Shown piece after piece: positions 25,390 to 38,912 of a DNA stretch of 64,000 nucleotides. How positions within the stretch are numbered: the stretch's first letter is position 1; each line of letters starts with the position of its first letter. The stretch lies in NCBI RefSeq assembly GCF_036088315.1, contig NZ_CP107996.1:4299501-4363500 (forward strand), in the 5' to 3' direction. Under the pieces are notes generated by a model. That model saw nothing but the letters and a program-made list of their open reading frames with translations, was not told where the DNA came from and did no database searches. Source of the DNA: Streptomyces sp. NBC_00344. GTDB taxonomy: Bacteria; Actinomycetota; Actinomycetes; Streptomycetales; Streptomycetaceae. Both the position numbers and the translations under genes were made by a program.

Positions 25390-26286
25390 TTGACCACGCA
25401 CGCACCGCAGGCGGCGCAGTCCGTGACGCTGCCTGCGTCGCTCGACGAGGCCGTGGCGGCGCTGATCGCCATGCCCGCCGCCGTGCCCGTCGCCGGTGGC
25501 ACGGACCTGATGACGGCAGTGAACTCCGGACTGCTGCGGCCCGCCGGTCTCGTCGGACTCGGCAGGATCAGCGAAATCCGGGGCTGGCACTACCAGGACG
25601 GGCATGCGCTGCTCGGTGCCGGACTCTCGCACGCCAGGATGGGACGGCCCGACTTCGCGGCACTGATCCCCGCTCTGGCCGCCGCCGCCCGTGCCGCGGG
25701 GCCGCCCCAGATCCGCAACGCGGGCACGCTCGGCGGGAATGTCGTCACCGCCGCACCGACCGGTGACGCGCTTCCCGTACTGGCCGCGCTCGAGGCCACG
25801 CTGGTCGTCGCGGGTCCCGACGGTTCGCGCCGCGAGACCCCGGTCTCGCATCTGCTCGCGGGCCGCGACATGCTGCAACCCGCCGAACTCGTGGGCTTCG
25901 TGCGGGTTCCGCTGCTGCACGCTCCCCAGGTGTTCCTCAAGGCCACCGGCCGTACGGGCCCCGGCCGGGCGACCGCGTCGGTCGCCGTCGTGCTCGACCC
26001 GGCCAGGCGCGGGGTGCGCTGTGCGGTCGGCGCCATAGCGCCGATGCCGCTGCGTCCCCTCGAGGCCGAGCGATGGATCGCCTCGCTGATCGACTGGGAC
26101 GGGGAGCGGGGACTCGCGCAGGACGCGCTCACCGCCTTCGGTGAGTACGTGGCGGCCGCCTGTATCCCGGACCCCGAGCCACCTGCCGAAGGGGGAGAGG
26201 CGCAGCCGCTTTCCCCGGCCGTACTGCACCTGCGGCGCACTGTCGCCGCACTGGCCCGGCGAGCACTGGGGAGGGCACTGTCGTGA
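25390..26286 (+). CDS. FAD-binding subunit of a xanthine-dehydrogenase-like complex
   Basis: A 298-residue CoxM/CutM-type flavoprotein subunit. The FAD motif appears as V-P-V-A-G-G-T-D-L-M-T and the second site as R-N-A-G-T-L-G-G-N-V, matching the two conserved FAD contacts of the family, followed by the C-terminal CO-dehydrogenase flavoprotein domain. The TTG at 25390 is chosen because GGGAAGGGG lies about 8 nt upstream and the protein then begins at the family N-terminus. It overlaps the next gene by four bases (GTGA). It would pass electrons between the 2Fe-2S subunit and an acceptor. Expected physiological substrate of the complex is unknown. Confidence 0.85.
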   Translation: MTTHAPQAAQSVTLPASLDEAVAALIAMPAAVPVAGGTDLMTAVNSGLLRPAGLVGLGRISEIRGWHYQDGHALLGAGLSHARMGRPDFAALIPALAAAARAAGPPQIRNAGTLGGNVVTAAPTGDALPVLAALEATLVVAGPDGSRRETPVSHLLAGRDMLQPAELVGFVRVPLLHAPQVFLKATGRTGPGRATASVAVVLDPARRGVRCAVGAIAPMPLRPLEAERWIASLIDWDGERGLAQDALTAFGEYVAAACIPDPEPPAEGGEAQPLSPAVLHLRRTVAALARRALGRALS

Positions 26287-27592
26287 CCACCAACGACGAC
26301 CACGGCGGCTGGCAGCCGGTCCCGCAGGGCGGCGAGTACGACGCAGAGGCCACCGCCTTCGTGCAGCTGCCCGAAGGCATGGACCTGGACGGTGCGCCAC
26401 TGGCCGCGCCGGGCCACGGATACGTACCCCCGATGATCCTGCCGCTGACCCCGGCGGCCGGCACGGACCCCGGCGCCACCGGGCAGTGGGCGGTACCGCA
26501 GTCGGTCCAGTGGCCGGAGTCCTCGCACGACGCGGTGCCCGGATCCGCGCCGGACGCCGGCGCCTACGACCCGCGGGCCACCGGGCAGTGGACGTTCGAC
26601 GAGGCCGGTGACCGGGCGGCCTACGACCAGGGTTCCGCCCAGGGGGAACCGTCGCAGACCGCGGGGGACCTCACCGGACAGTGGACGATCCCGGTCGCCG
26701 ATGGCGATGTCCCCGAGGAATCGGGCGAGTTCACCACCTCGTCGCTGATGGGCCCTGCGACTCTGCCGGGCGGTGCTGCCGCGCCCTGGGCGCTGCCGCG
26801 GGAACCGGCAGATGCGGCCGACGACAGCGTCCCGGACGGCAGCACTCCCGAGGACGCCGCCCCCGCCGACGAGGCGCCATCGGACGGCACCCCCGAAGAG
26901 GGCAGACCCGCCCCGCCGGGCGAGCCGGACGGCGCGGACCCCGCGACGGCGGAGGGCGGCGACGCGCAGGACCCGGGCCCCGCCGCGGAGCCGGCGACCG
27001 GATTCGCCCAGAGCGATCACACCCCCGCCTCCTACGTGCTGCGCGTCAACGGCTCGGACCGCCCGGTCACCGACGCCTGGATCGGCGAATCCCTGCTGTA
27101 CGTCCTGCGGGAGCGCCTCGGTCTGGCCGGCGCCAAGGACGGTTGTTCGCAGGGCGAGTGCGGCGCCTGCAACGTCCAGGTCGACGGCCGGCTCGTCGCC
27201 TCCTGCCTGGTGCCCGCGGCCACCGCGGCCGGTTCCGAGGTCCGTACGGTCGAGGGGCTCGCGGTCAACGGCGAGCCGTCCGACGTGCAGCGCGCACTCG
27301 CCGGGTGCGGGGCCGTCCAGTGCGGCTTCTGCATCCCGGGTATGGCCATGACGGTCCACGATCTCCTGGAGGGCAATCACGCCCCCACCGAGCTCGAGAC
27401 CAGACAGGCACTCTGCGGCAACCTCTGCCGCTGCTCCGGCTATCGCGGTGTGCTCGACGCGGTCGGTGAGGTCGTCGCGGGACGCGCGGCAGCGGCCGGC
27501 GCGGCAGAGGACGCCCGGATTCCGCATCAGGCACCACCCGGGGCGGGCGGCGTCCAGCCCCCGTACCCGCAGCAGCACGACGGAGGCATGGC

Positions 27593-27596
<4 letters not shown>
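26283..27596 (+). CDS. 2Fe-2S subunit of xanthine-dehydrogenase-like complex with ~245-residue disordered extension
   Basis: A 437-residue protein; normal CutS/YagT-type subunits are ~160. The ferredoxin-type cluster C-S-Q-G-E-C-G-A-C and partner Cys, and the helical-domain cluster C-G-F-C-I-P-G with C-G-N-L-C-R-C-S-G-Y-R, occupy residues ~248-410. The first ~245 residues are acidic, Pro/Ala/Gly-rich and contain three T-G-Q-W motifs starting at residues 66, 100 and 131, each followed by a small hydrophobic strand-like run. This part resembles no enzyme domain I know and is probably disordered or a docking tail. It overlaps both neighbours by GTGA, so the three subunits are co-translated. Confidence 0.85.
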
Positions 27597-32470
<4,874 letters not shown>

Positions 32471-32729
32471 GGACGGAGAAAGGCCAGGCAGGTGCGCTGT
32501 CGGCGTCACCTTGTGAGTGTGCTGGGCCCGGCGGCCGCGGCCGGAGCCATGGTGCCCGGTCTGCCCCGGTTCCTCTGCCTTCCCGTAACGGCCCGTCGAC
32601 TCGTATGTCACAGGGGCGTCTTGATCGAATTCCGGCCGCAACGGATCGCCCGGCTATAGGTGTCCTATGAAACAACAGCGTCCCGCTCAGCCAGAGCGAG
32701 CGGGACGACACCGCTTCCCAGGAGTACCG
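32471..32729 (+). other. Intergenic region before the lipoprotein gene
   Basis: With the repeat this forms a 308-bp gap. It contains ATAGG-TGT-CCTAT at 32656-32668, a small inverted repeat, and a 10-bp hairpin CGTCCCGCTC/GAGCGGGACG at 32679-32707, 13 bp before the ribosome-binding site. The hairpin could be an upstream terminator or a 5' leader structure. Confidence 0.4.
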
Positions 32730-33422
32730 ATGCGCGTCAAGAAGATCTCCGCCCTCGCCCTCGTCGTCGCCGCTGCCGGCCTCTCGCTGACCGCGTGCGG
32801 CAGCGGCGACGGATCGAGCACTTCCGCCAGCGCCAGCGCGTCCACCGCGGCGAGCGGCTCCACCGGCGGCCAGGGCTCGACCTCGGGTTCCTCCTCGTCC
32901 GGCTCCTCCACCGGCTCGTCCAACAGCTCCTCCAACAGCTCCTCCGCCAACTCCGGCAAGGGCAGCGAGCTCTCCGCCAAGACCCAGTCCGCGGCGTCGG
33001 GCTCCATGTGCAGGACCGACGATCTCGACATGACCGCATCCTCCGCGATGGCCGAGAACGAGATAGTCGTCAACATGAAGAACACCGGTTCCAGCACGTG
33101 CAGCATGCACGGCTTCCCGGGCGTCCAGCTCGTGGGCCCCGATGGGCTGGGCGACACCGGGCCCGACGCCGCCCGCACCGAGGGCTCGGCCTCCACCGTC
33201 ACCATCGGGGCCGGCGAGGAGACCCGCTTCCTGCTGCACTACATCCCGGACACCAGCGGCTCCGGCAAGAAGTACACCCGGCTCTCCGTCACTCCGCCCA
33301 ACGAGAAGATCTCGGAGATCGTGAATCTCAACAATCTGGCCATCACTGTGTCCGCATCCAGCGGCCACGCTCCGGACGTCTACGTCGACCCCGTCGGTTA
33401 CCACGTCGGCTCCGGTAAGTGA
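32730..33422 (+). CDS. DUF4232 lipoprotein with Ser-rich linker
   Basis: A 230-residue secreted lipoprotein. The signal peptide ends in the lipobox L-T-A-C23, so the mature protein is anchored at Cys23. Residues ~27-75 are a Ser/Gly/Thr linker, then comes the DUF4232 domain (about 90-225) with C-R-T-D-D-L-D, N-T-G-S-S-T-C-S-M-H-G-F-P-G and V-D-P-V-G-Y-H near the end; its two Cys probably form a disulfide. The domain's function is unknown. The ATG at 32730 is well placed after AGGAG at 32720-32724. Confidence 0.88.
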   Translation: MRVKKISALALVVAAAGLSLTACGSGDGSSTSASASASTAASGSTGGQGSTSGSSSSGSSTGSSNSSSNSSSANSGKGSELSAKTQSAASGSMCRTDDLDMTASSAMAENEIVVNMKNTGSSTCSMHGFPGVQLVGPDGLGDTGPDAARTEGSASTVTIGAGEETRFLLHYIPDTSGSGKKYTRLSVTPPNEKISEIVNLNNLAITVSASSGHAPDVYVDPVGYHVGSGK

Positions 33423-33796
33423 GCCCAGCAGTAACGCTCCCCGGGCCGCCCGGTCGTCCGGTGGCCCTCACTCGGCCCGGAGTCCGGCCGCCGGCCCGGG
33501 CCGCGGAATCCGCACCGTGCCGTGATGTCCCCCATCGGTCTGGACGGTCTGCGGGAGCAGCGCCGCGACGGTCACCGGGGCCCACCCCGCCCGGCACCGG
33601 TGTGATGAGCGGTGCCGTCCATCAGGCAGGCAGGCGGGCGGTCCGTAGTCCGTGCAGGGGCAGCTTCCGCACGGATGCGATGACTGGCCCGGGCGCACGG
33701 CAGCGGCGGCAATCGCCGGGCCGCTCCCCTGCGGTGCTCCACCTCCGCGCCGGTCACGGCCTGCGGCCGGCGTAACGGAGCAGCGGACAGCAAGAG
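33423..33796. other. Gene-free stretch before tRNA-Cys
   Basis: No ORF here has a credible start, domain or codon pattern. A long antisense reading frame through it is an artefact of high GC. I see no terminator, repeat or recombination site; it may hold decayed sequence, as tRNA 3' flanks often do. Confidence 0.5.
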
Positions 33797-33868
33797 AGGC
33801 CGTGGCGGGAATCGAACCCACGTAACTCGATTTGCAATCGAGCCCCTGAACCACTCGGGCACACGGCC
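33797..33868 (-). tRNA. tRNA-Cys (GCA anticodon)
   Basis: On the minus strand the acceptor GGCCGTG pairs with CACGGCC and the discriminator is U. The anticodon stem CTCGA/TCGAG encloses TTGCAAA, giving anticodon GCA. The T arm contains GGTTCGATTCC. CCA is not encoded. Confidence 0.97.
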
Positions 33869-34058
33869 GGTCCCCGGGCGAGACATCCGAATCGCTCGAG
33901 TACGACGACCGTAGGCGCCCCCTGCGGACGACCTCAAGGAAGTGGGCCGTCCCGCAACACGACTGCCATACGCCGTTCATGGTCCTACGACCAAGGACCG
34001 AGCGGGATCCTGCCTTGCGACAGGGGTCATACTGCGATAAGCCCCTTACTCTGGAGCG

Positions 34059-35567
34059 ATGAGCGCCCTGGAACCCCGCGACACCGACGTCGCTTCTTTC
34101 ACTACCTCCGACGTCCCTCCCGACGTCACCGCCGCGGTCTCCGCCGCGATCACCGGGGGGAGCGGGGAAGCGGGCCGGCCCGCCGGGATACTGGGCAGTA
34201 CCCACCGGGCGCTCAGCATCGGCATCGTGACCGTTGTGCTGCTCATCGCCTTCGAGGCGACCGCGGTCGGCACCGCGATGCCCGTCGCGGCGCGCGAACT
34301 GCACGGCGTCCCGCTCTATGCCCTCGCCTTCTCCGCGTTCTTCACGACCTCGCTCTTCGCCATGGTCCTGTCCGGTCAGTGGGCCGACCGGAGCGGGCCG
34401 CTGGGGCCGCTCGCCGCGGGCATAGCCGGCTTCGGGGCCGGACTGCTGGTGGCCGGCACGGCGTCCACGATGTGGCTCTTCATCCTGGGCCGGGCCGTTC
34501 AGGGGCTGGGCGGCGGACTGGTCATCGTCGCGCTGTACGTCGTGGTCAGCCGCGCCTACCCGGAGCGTCTGCGGCCTTCGATCATGGCGGCCTTCGCCGC
34601 GAGCTGGGTGGTCCCCTCGGTCGTCGGGCCGCTCGCGGCCGGTGCCGTCACCGAGCATCTCGGCTGGCGCTGGGTGTTCATCGGCGTCCCGGTCCTGGTG
34701 GTGCCGCCGCTCGCTCTCGCGCTCCCGGCGATCCGCCGGATGGCATCGGGGCCCGCCGATCCCTCGGTGCCCGCGCCGGAATTCGACCGGCGCCGGATCC
34801 GGCTGGCGCTCGGGATCTCGGTGGGGGCCGGGCTGCTCCAGTACGCGGGCCAGTACCTGCGGTGGCTCTCCCTCGTCCCCGCGGTGGCCGGGGCGGCGCT
34901 GCTGGTCCCCGCCGTGCTCGGGCTGCTGCCGCGCGGCACCTGCCGGGCGGCGCGCGGGCTCCCCTCGGTGGTGCTGCTGCGGGGCATTTCGGCCGGGTCG
35001 TTCATCGCCGCCGAGAGTTTCGTACCGCTGATGCTGGTCACCCAGCGGGGGCTTTCGCCGACGCTGGCCGGCCTCTCGCTGGCCGCCGGCGGCGGGACCT
35101 GGGCACTGGGCTCGTACGTCCAGTCCCGGCCGCGGCTCGAGCCGTACCGGCAGCAGCTGATGGTCTTCGCCATGATCCTGGTGGCCGCGGCCATCGCGAC
35201 GGCGCCGAGCGTGCTGATCCCATCCGTGCCGGTCTGGACGGTCGCCGTCGCCTGGGCGTTCGGCTGTTACGGCATGGGCACGGTGATCGCGTCCACCAGC
35301 GTGCTGCTGCTGAAGCTGTCCGCGCCGGGGGAGGCCGGCCTCAACTCGGCGGCGCTGCAGATCTCGGACGGCCTCTCGAACGTCCTGCTGCTCGCGGTGG
35401 GCGGCGCGGCGTTCGCGGCGCTGGGCGGCGGCGCGGTGGGCGCGCTGCGCCACGGGGTGGCGGGCTCGCACCCTGCGGCCTTCGCGGCGGTGTTCCTGCC
35501 GATGGCGGGGGTGGCGCTGGTGGGGGCGTGGGTGGCTACGCGGTTGCGGGCAGCGCCGCAGGGCTGA
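34059..35567 (+). CDS. MFS transporter (DHA2-like efflux family)
   Basis: A 502-residue major facilitator with a ~45-residue polar N-terminus and about 13-14 hydrophobic segments. Motif A occurs as S-G-Q-W-A-D-R-S-G-P-L, and G-R-A-V-Q-G-L-G-G-G and W-R-W-V-F-I-G-V-P are typical of the drug:H+ antiporter-2 group. The ATG at 34059 has GGAG 5 nt upstream. It lies next to the Doc remnant and has no regulator partner beside it. The substrate is not predictable; multidrug or peptide export is the family norm. Confidence 0.84.
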   Translation: MSALEPRDTDVASFTTSDVPPDVTAAVSAAITGGSGEAGRPAGILGSTHRALSIGIVTVVLLIAFEATAVGTAMPVAARELHGVPLYALAFSAFFTTSLFAMVLSGQWADRSGPLGPLAAGIAGFGAGLLVAGTASTMWLFILGRAVQGLGGGLVIVALYVVVSRAYPERLRPSIMAAFAASWVVPSVVGPLAAGAVTEHLGWRWVFIGVPVLVVPPLALALPAIRRMASGPADPSVPAPEFDRRRIRLALGISVGAGLLQYAGQYLRWLSLVPAVAGAALLVPAVLGLLPRGTCRAARGLPSVVLLRGISAGSFIAAESFVPLMLVTQRGLSPTLAGLSLAAGGGTWALGSYVQSRPRLEPYRQQLMVFAMILVAAAIATAPSVLIPSVPVWTVAVAWAFGCYGMGTVIASTSVLLLKLSAPGEAGLNSAALQISDGLSNVLLLAVGGAAFAALGGGAVGALRHGVAGSHPAAFAAVFLPMAGVALVGAWVATRLRAAPQG

Positions 35568-35595
35568 GTGGTGCCCCTGGTGGTGCCGTTCTGGT

Positions 35596-35878
35596 ATGTC
35601 GGCCGCGCACCGCCCATCGGCATCAATGTTCGGCCAGGACGCGTACCCGGATCCTTTCGACAAGGCGGCCTCGCCTCCAGTCGCTGGCCATCAACCGCCC
35701 CTTCATCGATGGCAACAAGCGCACCGCCCGGGTCTCGTGCGTCGTCTTCCTGGCCATGAACGGTGTGCAGTTGCGGCCGGACACCGACGCAGCCGAACGG
35801 CTGGTGATCGCCGTGGCCACCGGACGGGCGGAGGAAGTGAAGGCGATCTCTCTGGAACTGCGCGCCCTGGCGGAGTGA
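35596..35878 (+). pseudogene. Doc/Fic-type toxin remnant (5'-truncated and frameshifted)
   Basis: Two reading frames together make the C-terminal two-thirds of a Doc (death-on-curing) protein. The first, 35596-35674, reads A-A-H-R-P-S-A-S-M-F-G-Q-D-A-Y-P and D-K-A-A. The second, from about 35677 to 35878, continues S-L-A-I-N-R-P-F-I-D-G-N-K-R-T-A and V-F-L-A-M-N-G-V-Q-L. A short deletion after D-K-A-A shifts the frame, the N-terminal ~45 residues are missing, and the Fic motif has Arg where the catalytic His should be. No Phd antitoxin gene is adjacent. This is a dead toxin relic. Confidence 0.85.
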
Positions 35879-35996
35879 CCCGGGTCTCATCGCGCCCGGG
35901 AGAGGCGTCGTTCACCCGGACCTCCGGTCGCCCCCCGGTAGGGTGGCCCGGTTGTCGTACCGACGCGCCCTGCACCAGAGAACCGATTCGGAGACC

Positions 35997-37778
35997 GTGA
36001 CTACTACCGCCTCCCACCACCTCTCACCCGCCTTCCCCGGCCGCGCCCCCTGGGGCACCGCGAGCAAGCTGCGGGCCTGGCAGCAGGGCGCCCTGGACCG
36101 CTATCTCGAGGAGCAGCCCCGGGACTTCCTCGCCGTGGCGACGCCCGGCGCGGGGAAGACCACCTTCGCGCTGACCCTGGCCTCCTGGCTGCTGCACCAC
36201 CATGTCGTGCAGCAGATCACCGTCGTGGCGCCGACCGAGCATCTGAAGAAGCAGTGGGCGGAAGCGGCGGCCCGGATAGGCATCAAGCTCGATCCGGACT
36301 ACAGCGCGGGACCGCTGAGCAAGGAGTACGACGGGGTCGCGGTCACCTACGCGGGCGTCGGGGTACGCCCGATGCTTCACCGGAACCGCTGTGAGCAGCG
36401 CAAGACCCTGGTCATCCTGGACGAGATCCACCACGCCGGTGACAGCAAGTCCTGGGGCGAGGCATGCCAGGAGGCGTTCGACCCGGCGACCCGCAGGCTC
36501 GCCCTCACGGGTACGCCGTTCCGCTCGGACACCAACCCGATCCCGTTCGTCGCCTACGAGGAGGGCAACGACGGCATCCGCCGCTCGTCCGCCGACTACA
36601 CCTACGGCTACGGCAACGCGCTGGCCGACGGAGTCGTCCGTCCCGTCATCTTCCTCAGCTACAGCGGCAACATGCGCTGGCGCACCAAGGCAGGCGACGA
36701 GATCGCCGCCCGGCTGGGCGAGCCGATGACCAAGGACGCGATCGGCCAGGCGTGGCGCACCGCGCTGGCCCCCACCGGTGAGTGGATCCCGAACGTCCTC
36801 GCCGCCGCTGACAAGCGCCTCACCGAGGTCCGCAAGGGCATCCCCGACGCGGGCGGCCTGGTCATCGCTTCCGACCAGGACACCGCACGCGAGTACGCCA
36901 AGATCCTCAAGAAGATCACCGGTGACCGGCCGGCCGTCGTACTCTCCGACGAGAAGGCCGCGTCGAAGAAGATCGACCAGTTCGCCGCCGACGATTCCCG
37001 CTGGATGGTCGCGGTCCGCATGGTCTCCGAGGGTGTCGATGTTCCCCGCCTGGCGGTCGGCGTGTATGCCACCACCATCTCGACGCCGCTCTTCTTCGCC
37101 CAGGCAGTGGGCCGGTTCGTACGTTCCCGCAGGCGCGGCGAGACCGCTTCGGTGTTCGTGCCGACCATCCCGATGCTCCTCGACTTCGCGAACGAGATGG
37201 AACTCGAACGCGACCACGTGCTCGACAAGCCCAAGAAGGGCAGTGACGAGGAGAATCCGTTCGCCGAGGAGGACCAGCTGCTCGCCGACGCGGAGAAGCT
37301 GGAGGACGAGGAAACCGAGGAGCAACTCCCCTTCGAGGCCCTCGAGTCCGACGCGGTCTTCGACCGGGTTCTCTACGACGGCGCCGAGTTCGGCATGCAG
37401 GCGCACCCGGGCAGCGAGGAGGAGCAGGACTACCTCGGCATCCCCGGCCTGCTGGAGCCCGACCAGGTCCAGCTGCTGCTGCAGAAGCGGCAGACCCGGC
37501 AGATCGCGCACAGCCGCCAGAAGCCGGCCGAGGAGGCCGACCTGCTGGAGAAGGCCGCCGAAGCGCGCCCGGTCGTCACCCACAAGCAGCTGCTCGAACT
37601 GCGCAAGCAGCTCAACACGATGGTCTCCGCCTACACCCACCAGAGCGGCAAACCGCACGGTGTGATCCACACCGAACTGCGCCGGACGTGCGGAGGTCCG
37701 CCGAGCGCGGAGGCCACCGCGGGCCAGCTGAAGGAACGGATCGCGAAGGTCCAGGAGTGGGCCACCCGGATGCGGTGA
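35997..37778 (+). CDS. DEAD/DEAH-box superfamily 2 helicase
   Basis: A 593-residue SF2 ATPase. Helicase motifs include Q-motif-like R-A-W-Q-Q-G-A, Walker A A-T-P-G-A-G-K-T-T, Walker B L-D-E-I-H-H-A, motif III L-T-G-T-P-F-R and late motifs V-R-M-V-S-E-G-V-D-V-P and A-V-G-R-F-V-R-S. The C-terminal ~200 residues are acidic (E-E-D-Q-L-L-A-D-A-E-K-L-E-D-E-E) and unique to the actinobacterial group. The GTG at 35997 gives the conserved V-T-T-T-A-S-H-H-L start. It probably acts on DNA in repair or on RNA; the exact substrate is unknown. A 17-bp terminator follows. Confidence 0.88.
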   Translation: MTTTASHHLSPAFPGRAPWGTASKLRAWQQGALDRYLEEQPRDFLAVATPGAGKTTFALTLASWLLHHHVVQQITVVAPTEHLKKQWAEAAARIGIKLDPDYSAGPLSKEYDGVAVTYAGVGVRPMLHRNRCEQRKTLVILDEIHHAGDSKSWGEACQEAFDPATRRLALTGTPFRSDTNPIPFVAYEEGNDGIRRSSADYTYGYGNALADGVVRPVIFLSYSGNMRWRTKAGDEIAARLGEPMTKDAIGQAWRTALAPTGEWIPNVLAAADKRLTEVRKGIPDAGGLVIASDQDTAREYAKILKKITGDRPAVVLSDEKAASKKIDQFAADDSRWMVAVRMVSEGVDVPRLAVGVYATTISTPLFFAQAVGRFVRSRRRGETASVFVPTIPMLLDFANEMELERDHVLDKPKKGSDEENPFAEEDQLLADAEKLEDEETEEQLPFEALESDAVFDRVLYDGAEFGMQAHPGSEEEQDYLGIPGLLEPDQVQLLLQKRQTRQIAHSRQKPAEEADLLEKAAEARPVVTHKQLLELRKQLNTMVSAYTHQSGKPHGVIHTELRRTCGGPPSAEATAGQLKERIAKVQEWATRMR

Positions 37779-37877
37779 GGCCGGCGCGGCGCCGGGTGCG
37801 GCCCGGCGGATGGCCGGTCGGCCGCCGGGGCCGCGGCGGGGGGTGCCACCGGGAGGTCCGGGTCCCTTCCGGGGCCC

Positions 37878-37923
37878 GCGGCGGGTGCGCCGGTGGCCGG
37901 GGCCGGTCACCGGCGCACCCGCC
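37878..37923 (+). terminator. Strong hairpin after the helicase gene
   Basis: Seventeen-base perfect arms (37878-37894 and 37907-37923) flank a 12-base loop about 100 bp after the helicase stop. Confidence 0.75.
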
Positions 37924-38204
37924 GGGCCGTGACAGAAATGGCTGGTGTTCCGGTCAAGGAGCACCGCCCTTTCGCCAGGATCAGGGCAATCCTGGCCCCG
38001 AGTGCCCGGATTCTGGACGAGCCCTTCCGCTGAGCGGACCGGCTCGCTACTGTCCCGGAAACGCATACGCCCCGTGGCAGTGTCGCCTCGGAGCGCAGCC
38101 GGTGCCATGGACCTGCCGGCGGCCTCTGCGCGCGTCGCCGATGGGACCGGTGGCGCGACTCACGTGGCCGAGCCGCCGCGGCCACCACTTAAGGAGTGGG
38201 CGTC
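37924..38204 (+). promoter_or_regulatory. Upstream region of the IclR gene
   Basis: With the terminator before it this is a 426-bp gene-free stretch. It must carry the IclR promoter. I see no clear consensus promoter or palindrome, and short reading frames here have no protein signature. Confidence 0.3.
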
Positions 38205-38846
38205 GTGACCGCCGAGACTTCTCAGACGCTCGACCGGGGACTGCGCGTCCTCAAGCTGCTTGCCGACACCGACCACGGGCTGACCGTCACCGAGTTGTCC
38301 ACCAAACTCGGCGTCAACCGCACGGTGGTCTACCGGTTGCTGGCCACCCTGGAACAGCATGCGCTGGTCCGCCGCGACCTGGGAGGCCGGGCCCGGGTCG
38401 GGCTCGGAGTGCTGCGCCTGGGCCGTCAGGTCCATCCGCTGGTGCGGGAGGCGGCGCTGCCCGCCCTGCGGTCGCTGGCCGAGGACATCGGGGCCACCGC
38501 GCACCTCACCCTGGTCGACGGTTCGGACGCGCTGGCCGTCGCTGTGGTCGAGCCGACCTGGACGGACTACCACGTGGCGTACCGCGCGGGTTTTCGTCAT
38601 CCGCTGGACCGGGGCGCGGCAGGGCGGGCGATCCTGGCCTCGCGGCAGGGGCAGCTCGAAGGGCCCGGCTACACACTGACGCACGGCGAACTCGAGGCCG
38701 GCGCGAGCGGTGCCGCCGCCCCGCTGATAGGGGTGACGGGACTCGAGGGGAGCGTGGGTGTGGTGATGCTCGCCGACTCCGTGCCGGAGCGGGTGGGCGC
38801 GCGGGTGCTCGACGCCGCGCGCGAGGTGGCGGACGCACTGCGGTAG
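38205..38846 (+). CDS. IclR-family transcriptional regulator
   Basis: A 213-residue IclR protein. The N-terminal winged helix spans residues ~5-65 (L-D-R-G-L-R-V-L-K-L-L-A, then T-V-T-E-L-S-T-K-L-G-V-N-R-T-V-V-Y-R-L). The effector domain is shorter than the usual ~170 residues and includes A-T-A-H-L-T-L-V-D-G-S-D-A-L and G-A-A-G-R-A-I-L. The GTG at 38205 follows AAGGAG at 38191-38196. IclR proteins bind small carboxylic acids or aromatics; the ligand here is unknown. Next gene is on the same strand, 66 bp downstream. Confidence 0.87.
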   Translation: MTAETSQTLDRGLRVLKLLADTDHGLTVTELSTKLGVNRTVVYRLLATLEQHALVRRDLGGRARVGLGVLRLGRQVHPLVREAALPALRSLAEDIGATAHLTLVDGSDALAVAVVEPTWTDYHVAYRAGFRHPLDRGAAGRAILASRQGQLEGPGYTLTHGELEAGASGAAAPLIGVTGLEGSVGVVMLADSVPERVGARVLDAAREVADALR

Positions 38847-38912
38847 GGGCGGGAGAGACAGCCGGCGCACCGGCCTTACGGGGCCGGGTGCGCCGCCCGA
38901 TACATTGATGAG

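Noticed and set aside
33468..35663. 731-residue minus-strand reading frame
   Set aside because: It runs through the tRNA-Cys, an intergenic region and the antisense of the MFS gene; composition is Arg/His/Gln-rich and meaningless.
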